From Arthrobacter horti (lineage in GTDB: Bacteria; Actinomycetota; Actinomycetes; Actinomycetales; Micrococcaceae), in contig NZ_JAVALS010000009.1 of NCBI RefSeq assembly GCF_030731045.1, positions 46,698 to 110,697 of the forward strand: a stretch of DNA of 64,000 nucleotides, written 5' to 3'. The stretch's first letter is position 1. Each line of letters starts with the position of its first letter. The translations under genes and the position numbers were made by a program. The notes below the pieces were generated by a model, which saw only the letters and a list, made by a program, of their open reading frames with translations, did no database searches and was not told the origin of the DNA. Positions 27,281 to 35,260 of this stretch are shown in pieces.

Positions 27281-27338
27281 GGCGCCCTTCTTGACTGTGG
27301 GCGCCCCGATTGCGGCGCCCACCGTCAATAAGGGCGCC
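27281..27338. repeat. 58-bp near-perfect inverted repeat
   Basis: Two 25-nt arms (27281-27305 and 27314-27338) pair with two mismatches around an 8-nt centre. It lies only 28 bp after an intrinsic terminator and 82 bp from the end of a convergent gene, so it is more than that gene's terminator. Inside it are nested GGCGCC boxes at both ends of each arm. No coding role is evident. Confidence 0.7.
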
Positions 27339-27420
27339 GGAATCAAGCCGTGTGACGCGATGCGCACATCGAGCGGATCAGCCGACTTCACCGGAAGAAC
27401 GTCTCCCAGCAGCACCTCGC

Positions 27421-27837
27421 TCAGGCCAGGTCCTCGAAGCTATCCTCGCCCGGTCGCCAGACCATCCAGGCTTGATCGGGGAATCCCCTGAGCTCGGCTA
27501 TCTCAACGTAGACGTCTTCCTTGGCGGGGTGAATCACTACCGTTCCGGTCTCGAGTTCGAGTCGGATGCCACTGCCGGTGGCTTCGCTGGTGGAGATCAC
27601 CACGCCGGGGGTCAAGCGGCGCAGAGCATCCGCGTAGCCCAGATCGTGCTCGTGCCAGAGACGGCCGGCCGTTTGAACGGCTGGCCATACGAAACTATTG
27701 AGCACGATGGGACCACCACCCGGAGGCCCGTCGAATCGCAACTGCACGTAGTCGTTGACTACGAACTCGACCGAATACATCCGGTCGCCTACCAGCCTCG
27801 AAAGCAGTTCGTTCGGCTCATACGGTGCTGCAGTCAT
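27421..27837 (-). CDS. Hypothetical 138-residue protein
   Basis: Acidic, soluble protein beginning MTAAPYEPNELLSRLVGDRM with a distinctive YSVEFVVNDYVQLRFDG and a C-terminal GFPDQAWMVWRPGEDSFEDL. GAGGGGG is well placed before the ATG at 27837. The look (small, acidic, single copy, no partner) resembles proteins often found as immunity or housekeeping orphans, but I cannot assign a family. Confidence 0.6.
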   Translation of the reverse strand: MTAAPYEPNELLSRLVGDRMYSVEFVVNDYVQLRFDGPPGGGPIVLNSFVWPAVQTAGRLWHEHDLGYADALRRLTPGVVISTSEATGSGIRLELETGTVVIHPAKEDVYVEIAELRGFPDQAWMVWRPGEDSFEDLA

Positions 27838-27940
27838 GTTCTGTCCCCCTCGTTCACTCCAATTGTGGCGCATGTGAGGACGATCGAGACGCGCCGTTAT
27901 GGACACGGACACCGTAGACATGGCGCACCCTGGATAAACA

Positions 27941-27976
27941 CGAAGGGCCCGGAACCTTTCGGTTCCGGGCCCTTCG
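27941..27976 (-). terminator. Terminator of the tRNA-Tyr gene
   Basis: Perfect 16-bp stem (27941-27956 and 27961-27976) with a 4-nt loop, positioned 6 nt after the tRNA 3' end on the minus strand. Confidence 0.85.
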
Positions 27977-27982
27977 CTCGGG

Positions 27983-28064
27983 TGGCAGATGAGGGATTCG
28001 AACCCCCGTAGGCAGTGCCAGCTGATTTACAGTCAGCCCCCTTTGGCCGCTCGGGTAATCTGCC
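27983..28064 (-). tRNA. tRNA-Tyr (anticodon GTA)
   Basis: On the minus strand the 82-nt sequence opens with GGCAGAT and closes with ATCTGCC plus discriminator A, giving a 7-bp acceptor stem. The anticodon arm CTGACTGTAAATCAG carries GTA; the T arm contains GGTTCGAATCC. The long variable arm marks a class II tRNA. CCA is not encoded in full (ACC follows the acceptor). Confidence 0.96.
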
Positions 28065-28181
28065 GAACTTCACTGGGAAGCACTTCGCCCCACCGTTTCC
28101 AGCGAGTTGAAGCAAGACAACCTTACAGAAGATTCGCCGTAAAACCGAATCGGCACCCGATTGCCCCCTCCAGAGCCAGGA

Positions 28182-28460
28182 TCAGGCCTGTTCCGAACCA
28201 TCCTCTGTCCCCAGGATGGTGCGGTTCATACGCTCCTCGAAGCGTGCCGCCTGTTCCGGCGTGAGCTGTTTGAGCTGGACTGCGCGTTGCAGATCTTCGT
28301 GGATGCCGCTCAGGCGGGCCTGCGGCGCGGCTTGAGGTGCGAAGGCCACGGATGCTGCGACGACGGCGGCCGTCGCCACCGCCGCTGATGCCCCCATGAG
28401 GGTGGCCGCGGCCTTCCCTGCGGCACCGGCCACCGAATACTTCTTGCGCTCCGCACTCAT
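28182..28460 (-). CDS. Small membrane-anchored or exported protein
   Basis: A 92-residue protein: a charged start (MSAERKKYSV), an Ala/Val-rich hydrophobic helix about residues 10-42 that could be an anchor or signal, then a hydrophilic helical tail (EDLQRAVQLKQLTPEQAARFEERM). AGGAAGGA precedes the ATG by 6 nt. It lies between tRNA-Tyr and yajQ. Function unknown. Confidence 0.6.
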   Translation of the reverse strand: MSAERKKYSVAGAAGKAAATLMGASAAVATAAVVAASVAFAPQAAPQARLSGIHEDLQRAVQLKQLTPEQAARFEERMNRTILGTEDGSEQA

Positions 28461-28644
28461 GCCAGGTCCTTCCTCGACTCCGCTTGCGGTTCCACTGACT
28501 GCAACTCTTCCGCGGGAGCTTGAGTTCCACCACGGGATCAGCTGTGAGTGAACTGTGAACGGGTCCTTGAACGCCGCCCGGGCCGGATCCGCTCCCAGGA
28601 CATAAACTTGCAGGGAGAAAAGTTCCCAACCGCCAAGGAGAGTC

Positions 28645-29136
28645 ATGGCCGGCGAGTCCACATTCGACGTTGTCAGCAAGGTAGACAAGCAGGAGGTCGC
28701 CAACGCCCTCAACCAGTCCCAGAAGGAGATCGCCCAGCGGTACGACTTCAAGGGCGTGGGCGCGGAGATCGATTTCAGCGGCGAGAAGATCCTTATGAAG
28801 GCCAACTCCGAGGAGCGCGTCAAGGCCGTCCTGGACGTCTTCGAGACCAAGCTCATCAAGCGCGGCATCTCCCTGAAGTCCCTGGACGCCGGCGAGCCCT
28901 TCGCCTCCGGCAAGGAGTACCGTCTGGAAGCCTCCATCAAGGAGGGCATCGCCCAGGACATGGCCAAGAAGATCAACAAGATCATTCGCGACGAGGCCCC
29001 CAAGTCCGTCAAGTCCCAGATCCAGGGCGACGAACTGCGCGTCACGTCCAAGTCCCGCGACGACCTCCAGGCCACCATGGCCATCCTCAAGAACTTCGAG
29101 GAAGCCGACCTGCAGTTCGTGAACTTCCGCAGCTAG
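28645..29136 (+). CDS. YajQ-family nucleotide-binding protein
   Basis: A 163-residue protein spanning the whole YajQ/DUF520 family (STFDVVSKVDKQEVANALNQ at the N-terminus, QRYDFKGVGAEIDFSGEKI, and the C-terminal DLQATMAILKNFEEADLQF). It has two ferredoxin-like domains. Some homologues bind cyclic di-GMP and act as signalling effectors, but this is shown in only a few species. AAGGAGAGTC precedes the ATG. A long hairpin follows. Confidence 0.92.
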   Translation: MAGESTFDVVSKVDKQEVANALNQSQKEIAQRYDFKGVGAEIDFSGEKILMKANSEERVKAVLDVFETKLIKRGISLKSLDAGEPFASGKEYRLEASIKEGIAQDMAKKINKIIRDEAPKSVKSQIQGDELRVTSKSRDDLQATMAILKNFEEADLQFVNFRS

Positions 29137-29139
29137 AAG

Positions 29140-29204
29140 CCAACCGGTCGGGTCTAACTGTCGGTATCAGGACCCCTGAGCGACAGTTAGACCCGACCAG
29201 TTGG
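29140..29204. terminator. Long hairpin overlapping the 3' end of the glycosyltransferase gene
   Basis: Arms of 24 nt (29140-29163 and 29181-29204) pair with one mismatch; the 17-nt loop itself contains TCAGG/CCTGA. It starts 3 nt after the yajQ stop and extends over the last codons of the convergent glycosyltransferase gene (stop at 29187), so it can act on both transcripts. Confidence 0.75.
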
Positions 29205-30104
29205 GGAAGAGCGCACTTCGTCCAGCTCCCGCACGAACGCTTCGAGCGCCTCGCCATACGCCGGGTCCCGATGCGTTGCGGCGATCTCCTCCAGCGGCGG
29301 CAGGTCCATGGCACGGATGAGCTTCAGCCGGGCGTCGACGGCGGCCGTCTCCCCGGCCCGCCGCAGCACCTCGAGCCCGCCGGCCAGTGCCGCCAGGTAG
29401 TCCCGCAGCACCGGCAGCCGGTCCTTGCCCTGCGTGATGGACGTGCCGCTCGCCCGGACGCGCCAGCGGACCACCACATCCGGGATCACGTCGAACGCCT
29501 GCGCCTGCGTGTACATCTCCTGCGCCACGATCTGGTCCTCGTACATGACGCCTTCGGGGAACCGTCGCCCGGCCCAGAACGCCGTCCGGCTCACCTTGGA
29601 CCACGCCACGATGTTGCCGCTCGCCTCCGGGTGCTCCCGCAGCGACGTCCCCAGCTGCTCCGGCGACGTCGCCGCGGCCACCCACGGCTGCACCGGCCCC
29701 GCCACGTATTCCGCTCCATCCGGCCGGGTCCGCACATACGCCCCGAGCACAAAGTCGCTGCCGGAGCGCTCCAGCGTTCCGCAGAGGCGTTCCAGGGCCG
29801 TGGGCGTGAATTCGTCGTCGGCGTCCAGGAATCCCAGATAGGGCGTCTCCACCAGATCGAGCGCGGCGTTCCGCGCGGCTCCGAGACCCCGCGACGCCTC
29901 GTGCCGGACGAGCGTGAACCGCTCGTCCTCCTGCGCGGCCTGCGCGAACAGCTCGCCGGTGCCGTCCACGGAACCATCGTCCACCAGCACGGCCCGCCAG
30001 CAGGTCTCCGTCTGCGAGCGCAGCGAGTCCAGGGCCGCGGGGACGAACTCCTCGACGTCCCGGCCAGGAACGATGATGGTCACGATGGGCTCGGGACGTT
30101 GCAC
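29187..30104 (-). CDS. Family 2 glycosyltransferase
   Basis: A 305-residue GT-A enzyme. Motifs: VTIIVPGRDVEEFVPAALDS at the start, AVLVDDGSVDGTGE (nucleotide-sugar binding), GLGAARNAAL, and the metal-binding DADDEF. Donor and acceptor are unknown, and no cell-wall cluster surrounds it. The GTG start has TAGAAT 7 nt upstream, which suggests leaderless translation. Its last codons lie in a terminator hairpin shared with yajQ. Confidence 0.87.
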   Translation of the reverse strand: MQRPEPIVTIIVPGRDVEEFVPAALDSLRSQTETCWRAVLVDDGSVDGTGELFAQAAQEDERFTLVRHEASRGLGAARNAALDLVETPYLGFLDADDEFTPTALERLCGTLERSGSDFVLGAYVRTRPDGAEYVAGPVQPWVAAATSPEQLGTSLREHPEASGNIVAWSKVSRTAFWAGRRFPEGVMYEDQIVAQEMYTQAQAFDVIPDVVVRWRVRASGTSITQGKDRLPVLRDYLAALAGGLEVLRRAGETAAVDARLKLIRAMDLPPLEEIAATHRDPAYGEALEAFVRELDEVRSSPTGRV

Positions 30105-30134
30105 AGCTGAAATTCTACCGACGCCCTCCGCAAC

Positions 30135-30166
30135 GACGACGACGGCGGCCGCCCGCCGTCGTCGTT
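30135..30166. terminator. Hairpin of the GACGACGGCGG type
   Basis: Fourteen-nt arms (30135-30148 and 30153-30166) pair with one end mismatch around a 4-nt loop. It lies between the htpX gene end and the glycosyltransferase start on the minus strand, 131 bp beyond the htpX stop would be reversed, so its position is upstream of the glycosyltransferase; role as terminator or insulator is uncertain. Confidence 0.4.
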
Positions 30167-30296
30167 CATCCGTTGGTCAGTTGATCGCAGTCCGGCGCAG
30201 CAACACTGCGATCAAATGCGCTTCACAGCTCCCCCACTCTCGTGCCTCGAGCGGGACCCCTCGCTGCTTGCTGGTTCGCGGGGAAGGGAAACCAGA

Positions 30297-31166
30297 TCAG
30301 CCCCGCGCCATGCCTTCCAGGCGGGCGATGCGCTGGTCCATCGGCGGGTGGGTGGAGAAGAGCTTCGCCATGCCGGCGCCGCGGAACGGGTTGGCGATCA
30401 TCAGGTGCGAGGTGTTCACCAGGCTCTGCTCCGGCGGGAGCGGGTACTGGTTCACGCCGCCCTCGATCTTGCGCAGGGCGGAGGCGAGCGCCAGCGGGTC
30501 GCCCGTGAGCTTCGAGCCGTCCTCGTCGGCGTCGTACTCGCGCGTCCGTGAGATGGCCATCTGAATCAGAGACGCCGCGAACGGCGCCAGCAGTGCCAGA
30601 ACGATCGCCGCGAACGGGTTGACGTTCCGCTCCCCGTCCCGGCTGCCGCCTCCGAAGAACATCATGAACTGCGCCACCGAGGTGATCACACCGGCCACGG
30701 CCGCTGCAACCGAGGACGTCAGGATGTCCCGGTTGTAGACATGCATGAGCTCATGCCCCAGGACGCCGCGGAGCTCACGGTCGTTGAGCAACTGCACGAT
30801 CCCCTGCGTCACGCACACGGCCGCGTTCTTCGGATTGCGGCCCGTGGCGAAGGCGTTGGGCGCCATGGTGGGCGAGATGTAGATGCGCGGCATCGGCTGT
30901 CCGGCGCGTTGCGAGAGCTCCCGCACCACCTGGTACAGCCCCGGGGCCTGCGCCTCCGGGATCTCCACGGCCTGCATGGAGCGGATGGCGATCTTATCGC
31001 TGTTCCAGTAGCCGTAAGCAGTGGTGGCCACGCCGATGAGCGCCATGATCCAGATGGGCGTGGCGCTGCGGGTGAAGAGCCCGATCACGGCGCCGAGCCC
31101 CAGCAGCACCGCCCACAGGACGCCGAAAAGCCCCGCGGTCTTCAGGCCGTTGTGATGGTCGTGCAC
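30297..31166 (-). CDS. htpX: HtpX-like membrane zinc metalloprotease (M48)
   Basis: A 289-residue M48 peptidase, the normal length. Two N-terminal membrane helices (LFGVLWAVLLGLGAVIGLF and IWIMALIGVATTAYGYW) precede the zinc site H138-E-L-M-H142 in GVLGHELMHVYN; the third ligand region is SRTREYDADEDG. Two further helices lie between them. HtpX degrades misfolded membrane proteins. GTG start at 31166 with GGGAGAGGA about 7 nt upstream. Confidence 0.93.
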   Translation of the reverse strand: MHDHHNGLKTAGLFGVLWAVLLGLGAVIGLFTRSATPIWIMALIGVATTAYGYWNSDKIAIRSMQAVEIPEAQAPGLYQVVRELSQRAGQPMPRIYISPTMAPNAFATGRNPKNAAVCVTQGIVQLLNDRELRGVLGHELMHVYNRDILTSSVAAAVAGVITSVAQFMMFFGGGSRDGERNVNPFAAIVLALLAPFAASLIQMAISRTREYDADEDGSKLTGDPLALASALRKIEGGVNQYPLPPEQSLVNTSHLMIANPFRGAGMAKLFSTHPPMDQRIARLEGMARG

Positions 31167-31230
31167 GGTGTTCCTCTCCCTTGTGGACCGCCCGCCGTGG
31201 ACGGTCCCTTCACATTCTTCCAACGTCCGT

Positions 31231-32502
31231 TCAGGGCGTGGGGTTCCGCGCGTCGTAGTCCAGGAACCCACGCTGCATCCGCGAGACCGCCCAGGTGGCC
31301 ACGATGCACACCAGCCCGCCCACTAGCAGCACCCAGCCTTCGCGGAACCAGGTGGTGGCGCCACCGGCCAGCATGTCACCCAGGCGCGGCCCACCGGCCA
31401 CCACCACGATGAACACGCCCTGCAGCCGGCCGCGGAACTCGTCCGGCGTGGCCGCCTGCAGAATGGTGCTGCGGAAGACCGCGCTGATCGAGTCCGCCAC
31501 GCCCGCCGCGGCGCAGCAGAGCGCCGCGGGCAGCAGCCACACCGTCACCCCATGCCTCCCGCCGTCGCCGGCCAGCACCACCATCAGCCCGAACGCGGAC
31601 AGGCTGGCGCCCCAGCCCATGACGGAGACGACGACGGCCACCCCCTGCCGCCGCACGTGCTGCATCGGCCCGCTGAACAGTCCCGCCAGGAAGGCTCCCA
31701 GCGCGAAGGACGCGAGCAGGATGCCCACGGTGCTCTCCCCGCCGCCGAGCATGACGGCGCCGATGGCGGGCAGGAGCGCGCGGGGCTGGCTGCTGATCAT
31801 GGCGATGAGGTCCACGATGAACGTCATGCGCAGATTGGGCCGCGTGCCCAGGAAGCGGAACCCTTCCACCACGCTGGACAGGCCCACCTTCCGCGGCTCG
31901 CCCTCCGGCGGCATGGCCGGCAGCCGGAACAGCGCCCACATGATGACGAAAAAGCTGACCGCGTCCAGCGTGTAGGTCCATTCGAAGCCCAGGGACGCCA
32001 CCAGGAAGCCGCCCAGCAGCGGGCCCACCATGGTCGCCAGGCCGAAGGTGATCATGTTCAGCGCGTTGGCCGAGGCCAGCAGTTCCGGCCGGATCAGCAG
32101 CGGGATCATGGCGGAACGGGCCGGCGCGTTGAAGCCCAGCGCGGCGCTCTGCACGGCCGCCATGGCGAACAGAAGCCACACGTTGTCCAGGTGGAACCAG
32201 GCCTGCAGTGCCAGCACCACGGCACTGAGCCAGAGTCCCGCGGAGGCGAGGATCGCCACTGTGCGACGGTCGTGCGCATCCGCCACAGAGCCTCCGAAGA
32301 GGCCCGCGATCACCAGCGGGACCAGCGCGAACACGCTCAGCAGACCCACATAGGAGCTCTCCTGGGTGATCTTGTAGACCTCCAGGCTGAGCGCGACGAC
32401 GGTGAGCTGGCTTCCCGCGTTGGACACGGCTGTGCCGATCCAGAGGCGCTTGAACGCGGGGCTCTCCCGCAACGGGGTCAGATCGGCCAGGAGTCTCCGC
32501 AC
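31231..32502 (-). CDS. MFS transporter
   Basis: A 423-residue, twelve-helix-type permease (FKRLWIGTAVSNAGSQLTVV, then AGLFGGSVADAHDRRTVAIL with the MFS loop 2-3 D-R-R signature). It resembles EntS/enterobactin-exporter-like and macrolide-type MFS exporters. It sits 4 nt behind a tetR gene on the same strand and is probably controlled by it, as in drug-export pairs. Substrate unknown. Confidence 0.85.
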   Translation of the reverse strand: MRRLLADLTPLRESPAFKRLWIGTAVSNAGSQLTVVALSLEVYKITQESSYVGLLSVFALVPLVIAGLFGGSVADAHDRRTVAILASAGLWLSAVVLALQAWFHLDNVWLLFAMAAVQSAALGFNAPARSAMIPLLIRPELLASANALNMITFGLATMVGPLLGGFLVASLGFEWTYTLDAVSFFVIMWALFRLPAMPPEGEPRKVGLSSVVEGFRFLGTRPNLRMTFIVDLIAMISSQPRALLPAIGAVMLGGGESTVGILLASFALGAFLAGLFSGPMQHVRRQGVAVVVSVMGWGASLSAFGLMVVLAGDGGRHGVTVWLLPAALCCAAAGVADSISAVFRSTILQAATPDEFRGRLQGVFIVVVAGGPRLGDMLAGGATTWFREGWVLLVGGLVCIVATWAVSRMQRGFLDYDARNPTP

Positions 32503-32506
32503 CCGC

Positions 32507-33106
32507 TCAGACCTCCAAATCCCGCGTGGAGGTCACGACGGCGCGGAGCGCCGTTTCGAGGAAGCGCACGACGCCGTCGGCGTGGGCCTCGCGGTCGATC
32601 GCCAGGCTGATCAGAGACTCCTCCGCGAACGCCACCCAGGAGCGCAGGGCCACCCGGAGCAGGGCGGTGTCCGGCATGCCCAGTTCGATGAACGCCTCCA
32701 GCAGCCGCTGAGCGTTCAGCTCACGGGATTCGTCCACCACGCGGCGCACAGCCGGATCGCCACTGGCCACGCCGCGGACCAGCGAGTAGAAGGTGCCCCG
32801 GTGCTGCTGCACGAATTCAGTGATCCTCAGGAGGGTGTCGTGGATCCGCTCCCCGGGCTCCAGATCGAGCCGCGGGGCGGTGCTCACCAGGAGGCTGTCC
32901 CGTGCCTTGGTGACCACGGCAAGGTGCATGCCCTGCCGGGTTTCGAAGTAGTGAAACAGGAGCGGACGGGAGACTCCGGCACGCCGGGCGAGTTCATCCA
33001 TGGTCAGCTCATCGAGCGTGTGGTCGGCCAGGAAGTTGACCCCGGTGGCGACGAGCTGTGCCCGGCGTTCTTCAGGACTCAGGCGGACTCGCGGCACATC
33101 AGACAC
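32507..33106 (-). CDS. TetR-family regulator
   Basis: A 199-residue TetR protein with N-terminal HTH (FLADHTLDELTMDELARRAG, then VSRPLLFHYFETRQGMHLAV). It precedes the MFS gene by 4 nt, so they are co-transcribed. The GTG start has TAGACT 7 nt upstream. A TetR-type palindrome lies 42 bp before the start, in the region shared with the divergent DUF6230 operon, so this regulator may control both directions (inference). Confidence 0.87.
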   Translation of the reverse strand: MSDVPRVRLSPEERRAQLVATGVNFLADHTLDELTMDELARRAGVSRPLLFHYFETRQGMHLAVVTKARDSLLVSTAPRLDLEPGERIHDTLLRITEFVQQHRGTFYSLVRGVASGDPAVRRVVDESRELNAQRLLEAFIELGMPDTALLRVALRSWVAFAEESLISLAIDREAHADGVVRFLETALRAVVTSTRDLEV

Positions 33107-33147
33107 GTTCTGAAGTCTACTGACTGTGCCGGGTGATCGACCGCTCT

Positions 33148-33180
33148 CTATTGACTGCTAGTCAATAGACTCGGTATGGT
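33148..33180. promoter_or_regulatory. TetR-type operator and rightward promoter of the DUF6230 operon
   Basis: Perfect inverted repeat CTATTGACT-N3-AGTCAATAG (33148-33168). Within it TTGACT (33151-33156) is followed after 18 nt by TATGGT (33175-33180), a rightward promoter for the gene at 33230. The repeat covers this -35. Confidence 0.65.
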
Positions 33181-33229
33181 CTGGATCACACGCCGCCGCA
33201 GAAGCCGGCGCCTTCCCCCAGGAGGATCG

Positions 33230-33844
33230 ATGAAGTTCCCCAAGTCTGAGCGCGTGCGCAGGATGGCCTCCTCGCACGCCGGGCGCATCACGCTCGTGGC
33301 CGTCCCCGCAGCCCTGGCGGCCAGCGTTCTCATGGGCGGAGTCGCCCAGGGTGCCGTCCCCGTCTCCTTCGCCGTCTCCGGCAGCCAGTTCCAGATCGCG
33401 GCGAGCCAGCTGGAGGGCACCGGCTTCTCCCAGTACGCCGGTGTCGCCAAGGACACTGCGGGCAAGGACCACACGGTGGCCATCGCCAACATCAAGAGCG
33501 CCACCCTGGCCGATCTCTGTCAGGCCGTCACCACGGACACCCCGCTCGGCAAGGTCGGCGTCCTCATTCACGCCGGCGGCGGCGGGAACCCCGCCTCGGC
33601 CTCGGATCTGCAGATCGGCATGACCGGCCTGAAGGGCGACGCCTCCTTCGGCAAGATCCGCATCGGCGTGGACGCCTCCACGGTCAACACCGACGCCAAG
33701 GGCTCCGCGGGCGACTTCGCCCAGGACTCCGACACCATCTCCATCAAGGGCCTGCAGCAGACCGCGTGGAGCACCCAGGCCTCCGTCTTCACCCTGACGG
33801 GGATGTCCCTGGAGCTGACCGACGGCTCCAAGGGCTGCTTCTGA
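33230..33844 (+). CDS. DUF6230-like exported protein
   Basis: A 204-residue protein with a hydrophobic N-terminal segment (ITLVAVPAALAASVLMGGVA, about residues 20-40) followed by a Gly/Ala/Ser-rich, probably beta-rich domain (SFAVSGSQFQIAASQLEGTG, ATLADLCQAV) and a C-terminal Cys. It resembles DUF6230 proteins, found next to DUF6114 proteins in actinobacteria; no function is established. GGAGGATCG precedes the ATG. First of three tightly packed genes opposite tetR-MFS. Confidence 0.7.
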   Translation: MKFPKSERVRRMASSHAGRITLVAVPAALAASVLMGGVAQGAVPVSFAVSGSQFQIAASQLEGTGFSQYAGVAKDTAGKDHTVAIANIKSATLADLCQAVTTDTPLGKVGVLIHAGGGGNPASASDLQIGMTGLKGDASFGKIRIGVDASTVNTDAKGSAGDFAQDSDTISIKGLQQTAWSTQASVFTLTGMSLELTDGSKGCF

Positions 33845-33858
33845 GGAGGGCTATCACC

Positions 33859-34314
33859 ATGAGCGAGGACCAGATCCTGCCCGGCGACGCACGGCGTGGT
33901 CGCCGTGACGCCGCGGAGAGCACCCCTCAGGAGAGCCCCCGCCCCGCCACCGGATTCCGGGCCTGGCGGAAGCAGCGCCCCTTCCTCGGGGGCCTGCTGG
34001 TGGCGCTCGGCGGCGTCGAGATGTTCTTCTCCGGGCAACTCGACATCGGCCGGCTGCACATCCAGCTGGGCATCGAAGGCCTCCAGGCCACCGTCATCCC
34101 GATCGCCCTGGTGCTGCTGGGCGTCCTGGCGATGCTGATGCCGGCGCACCGCGTCTTCTACGGGGTCCTGGCTCTGGTGGTGGCCATCTACTCCCTGGTG
34201 GGCGTCAACCTCGGAGGTTTCCTCCTCGGCATGCTGCTCGCCGGGACAGGAGGCGTCCTGGTGGTCGCCTGGATGGGGCCGCAAGCCGCGAAGGCGCGGG
34301 AGCGGACCGCATGA
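33859..34314 (+). CDS. DUF6114-like membrane protein
   Basis: A 151-residue membrane protein: a polar N-terminus of about 45 residues, then four hydrophobic segments (FLGGLLVALGGVEMFFSG, TVIPIALVLLGVLAMLMP, VFYGVLALVVAIYSLVG, GGFLLGMLLAGTGGVLVVAW). The pattern fits DUF6114. GAGGAGGG lies before the ATG. It follows the DUF6230-like gene after 14 nt and overlaps the next gene by 4 nt, so the three products probably act together at the membrane. Confidence 0.72.
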   Translation: MSEDQILPGDARRGRRDAAESTPQESPRPATGFRAWRKQRPFLGGLLVALGGVEMFFSGQLDIGRLHIQLGIEGLQATVIPIALVLLGVLAMLMPAHRVFYGVLALVVAIYSLVGVNLGGFLLGMLLAGTGGVLVVAWMGPQAAKARERTA

Positions 34315-35135
34315 CGGCCCGACGCCGCGGCCTCGCCGCGGTCCTGGCCGGCGCCATCCTGGTGACACCGGTCACCCTGGGCGCCGCCCGCGCGCCCGAA
34401 TCGGCGCCCGCGGCGCTGTGCCTTCCGCTCATCTTCACGTGCCCTCAGCCGTCGCCATCCCCCTCGCCCACCACCCCGGCGGGCGTCACCCCCGCGCCGG
34501 GTGCCGGTTCCCCCACGGCCCCCGCGCAGCAGCCGGGGACCCCGGCCACGGGCCTCCCCGGCCCGCCGCCCCTGCCCGGCACCCCGGGGGCGGACCCGGG
34601 CACCCCCACGGCGCCCGGCGATCCCGCAAGCCCCGGCGCGCCGCCGTCGGGCACCAACACCTCCCCGACGCCGTCGCCCGGCAGCACCAAGCCCGTCGCC
34701 GCGCCGCGGGACGCCGGGACGCCGGTCTTCACCCGGACGCCCGCCTCCATGGGCTCGAAGGGGCTGTCCTTCACCGGGCTGCTCGGGATCTCGATCGTCA
34801 CCGTCCCCACCTCCGACGGCGGCACCGTCCGCGCTCTGAAGATCACGGCGGACTCCATCACCATCACCGGTTTCTCCCTGACCGTGCGCCCTCCGGGCGG
34901 CGCCGGGCTGGTCACCACCGCGGACACCATGACGCTCAGTGGTCACGTCAGCGTCTATCTGGGCTCCGTCACGGCGACGACGCAGAACGGCCGCAGCCTC
35001 ACTCTCGGCACCGACACGCCTCCCCCGCTCGACGACGTCGCGCCCGGACTGCTGCGGGTCACCATGGGCCTGGTGGGCAGCATCGCCGAGTCGATCACGT
35101 ACACGAACACCGATCAGCGCATCGTCCAGCCCTGA
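34311..35135 (+). CDS. Secreted Pro-rich protein of the DUF6230/DUF6114 operon
   Basis: A 274-residue protein: signal peptide (about residues 1-28, GLAAVLAGAILVTPVTLGAA), a Pro/Gly/Thr-rich linker (about residues 45-135, PSPSPSPTTPAG and similar runs), then a Ser/Thr-rich, beta-strand-like domain (LKITADSITITGFSLTV, TADTMTLSGHVSVYLG). The start overlaps the DUF6114 stop (ATGA). No catalytic motif is evident; the linker suggests that a folded domain is held away from the membrane through the wall. A strong terminator follows. Confidence 0.65.
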   Translation: MTARRRGLAAVLAGAILVTPVTLGAARAPESAPAALCLPLIFTCPQPSPSPSPTTPAGVTPAPGAGSPTAPAQQPGTPATGLPGPPPLPGTPGADPGTPTAPGDPASPGAPPSGTNTSPTPSPGSTKPVAAPRDAGTPVFTRTPASMGSKGLSFTGLLGISIVTVPTSDGGTVRALKITADSITITGFSLTVRPPGGAGLVTTADTMTLSGHVSVYLGSVTATTQNGRSLTLGTDTPPPLDDVAPGLLRVTMGLVGSIAESITYTNTDQRIVQP

Positions 35136-35147
35136 AATACCGCCGGG

Positions 35148-35196
35148 ATCATGCCACGGGAACGGCCGTCACGGCGGCCCGTTCCCGTGGCATGAT
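35148..35196 (+). terminator. Strong intrinsic terminator of the DUF6230 operon
   Basis: Perfect 18-bp stem (35148-35165 and 35179-35196), 13-nt loop, followed by a T-tract. Confidence 0.93.
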
Positions 35197-35220
35197 TTTT
35201 TCACCGGAACTTCGCCTTTC

Positions 35221-35260
35221 CTTATTGTGATCGAGTCAAAATAAGTGGTTCAATGGAGGC
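35221..35260 (+). promoter_or_regulatory. furA promoter with CTTATT-N13-AATAAG repeat
   Basis: TTGTGA (35225-35230), 18-nt spacer, TTCAAT (35249-35254), then 6 nt to the ATG at 35261. An AT-rich inverted repeat CTTATT-N13-AATAAG (35221-35245) covers the -35, a plausible FurA autoregulatory site. GGAGG ends only 1 nt from the ATG, too close to serve well. Confidence 0.5.

Noticed and set aside
27086..27415. Minus-strand frame upstream of the 27.4-kb hypothetical gene
   Set aside because: It overlaps the 27.0-kb gene, its terminator and the 58-bp palindrome, and has no ribosome site.
34188..34946. Gly/Arg-rich minus-strand frame opposite the Pro-rich secreted protein
   Set aside because: Complement of Pro/Ala-rich codons; no start signal or motif.
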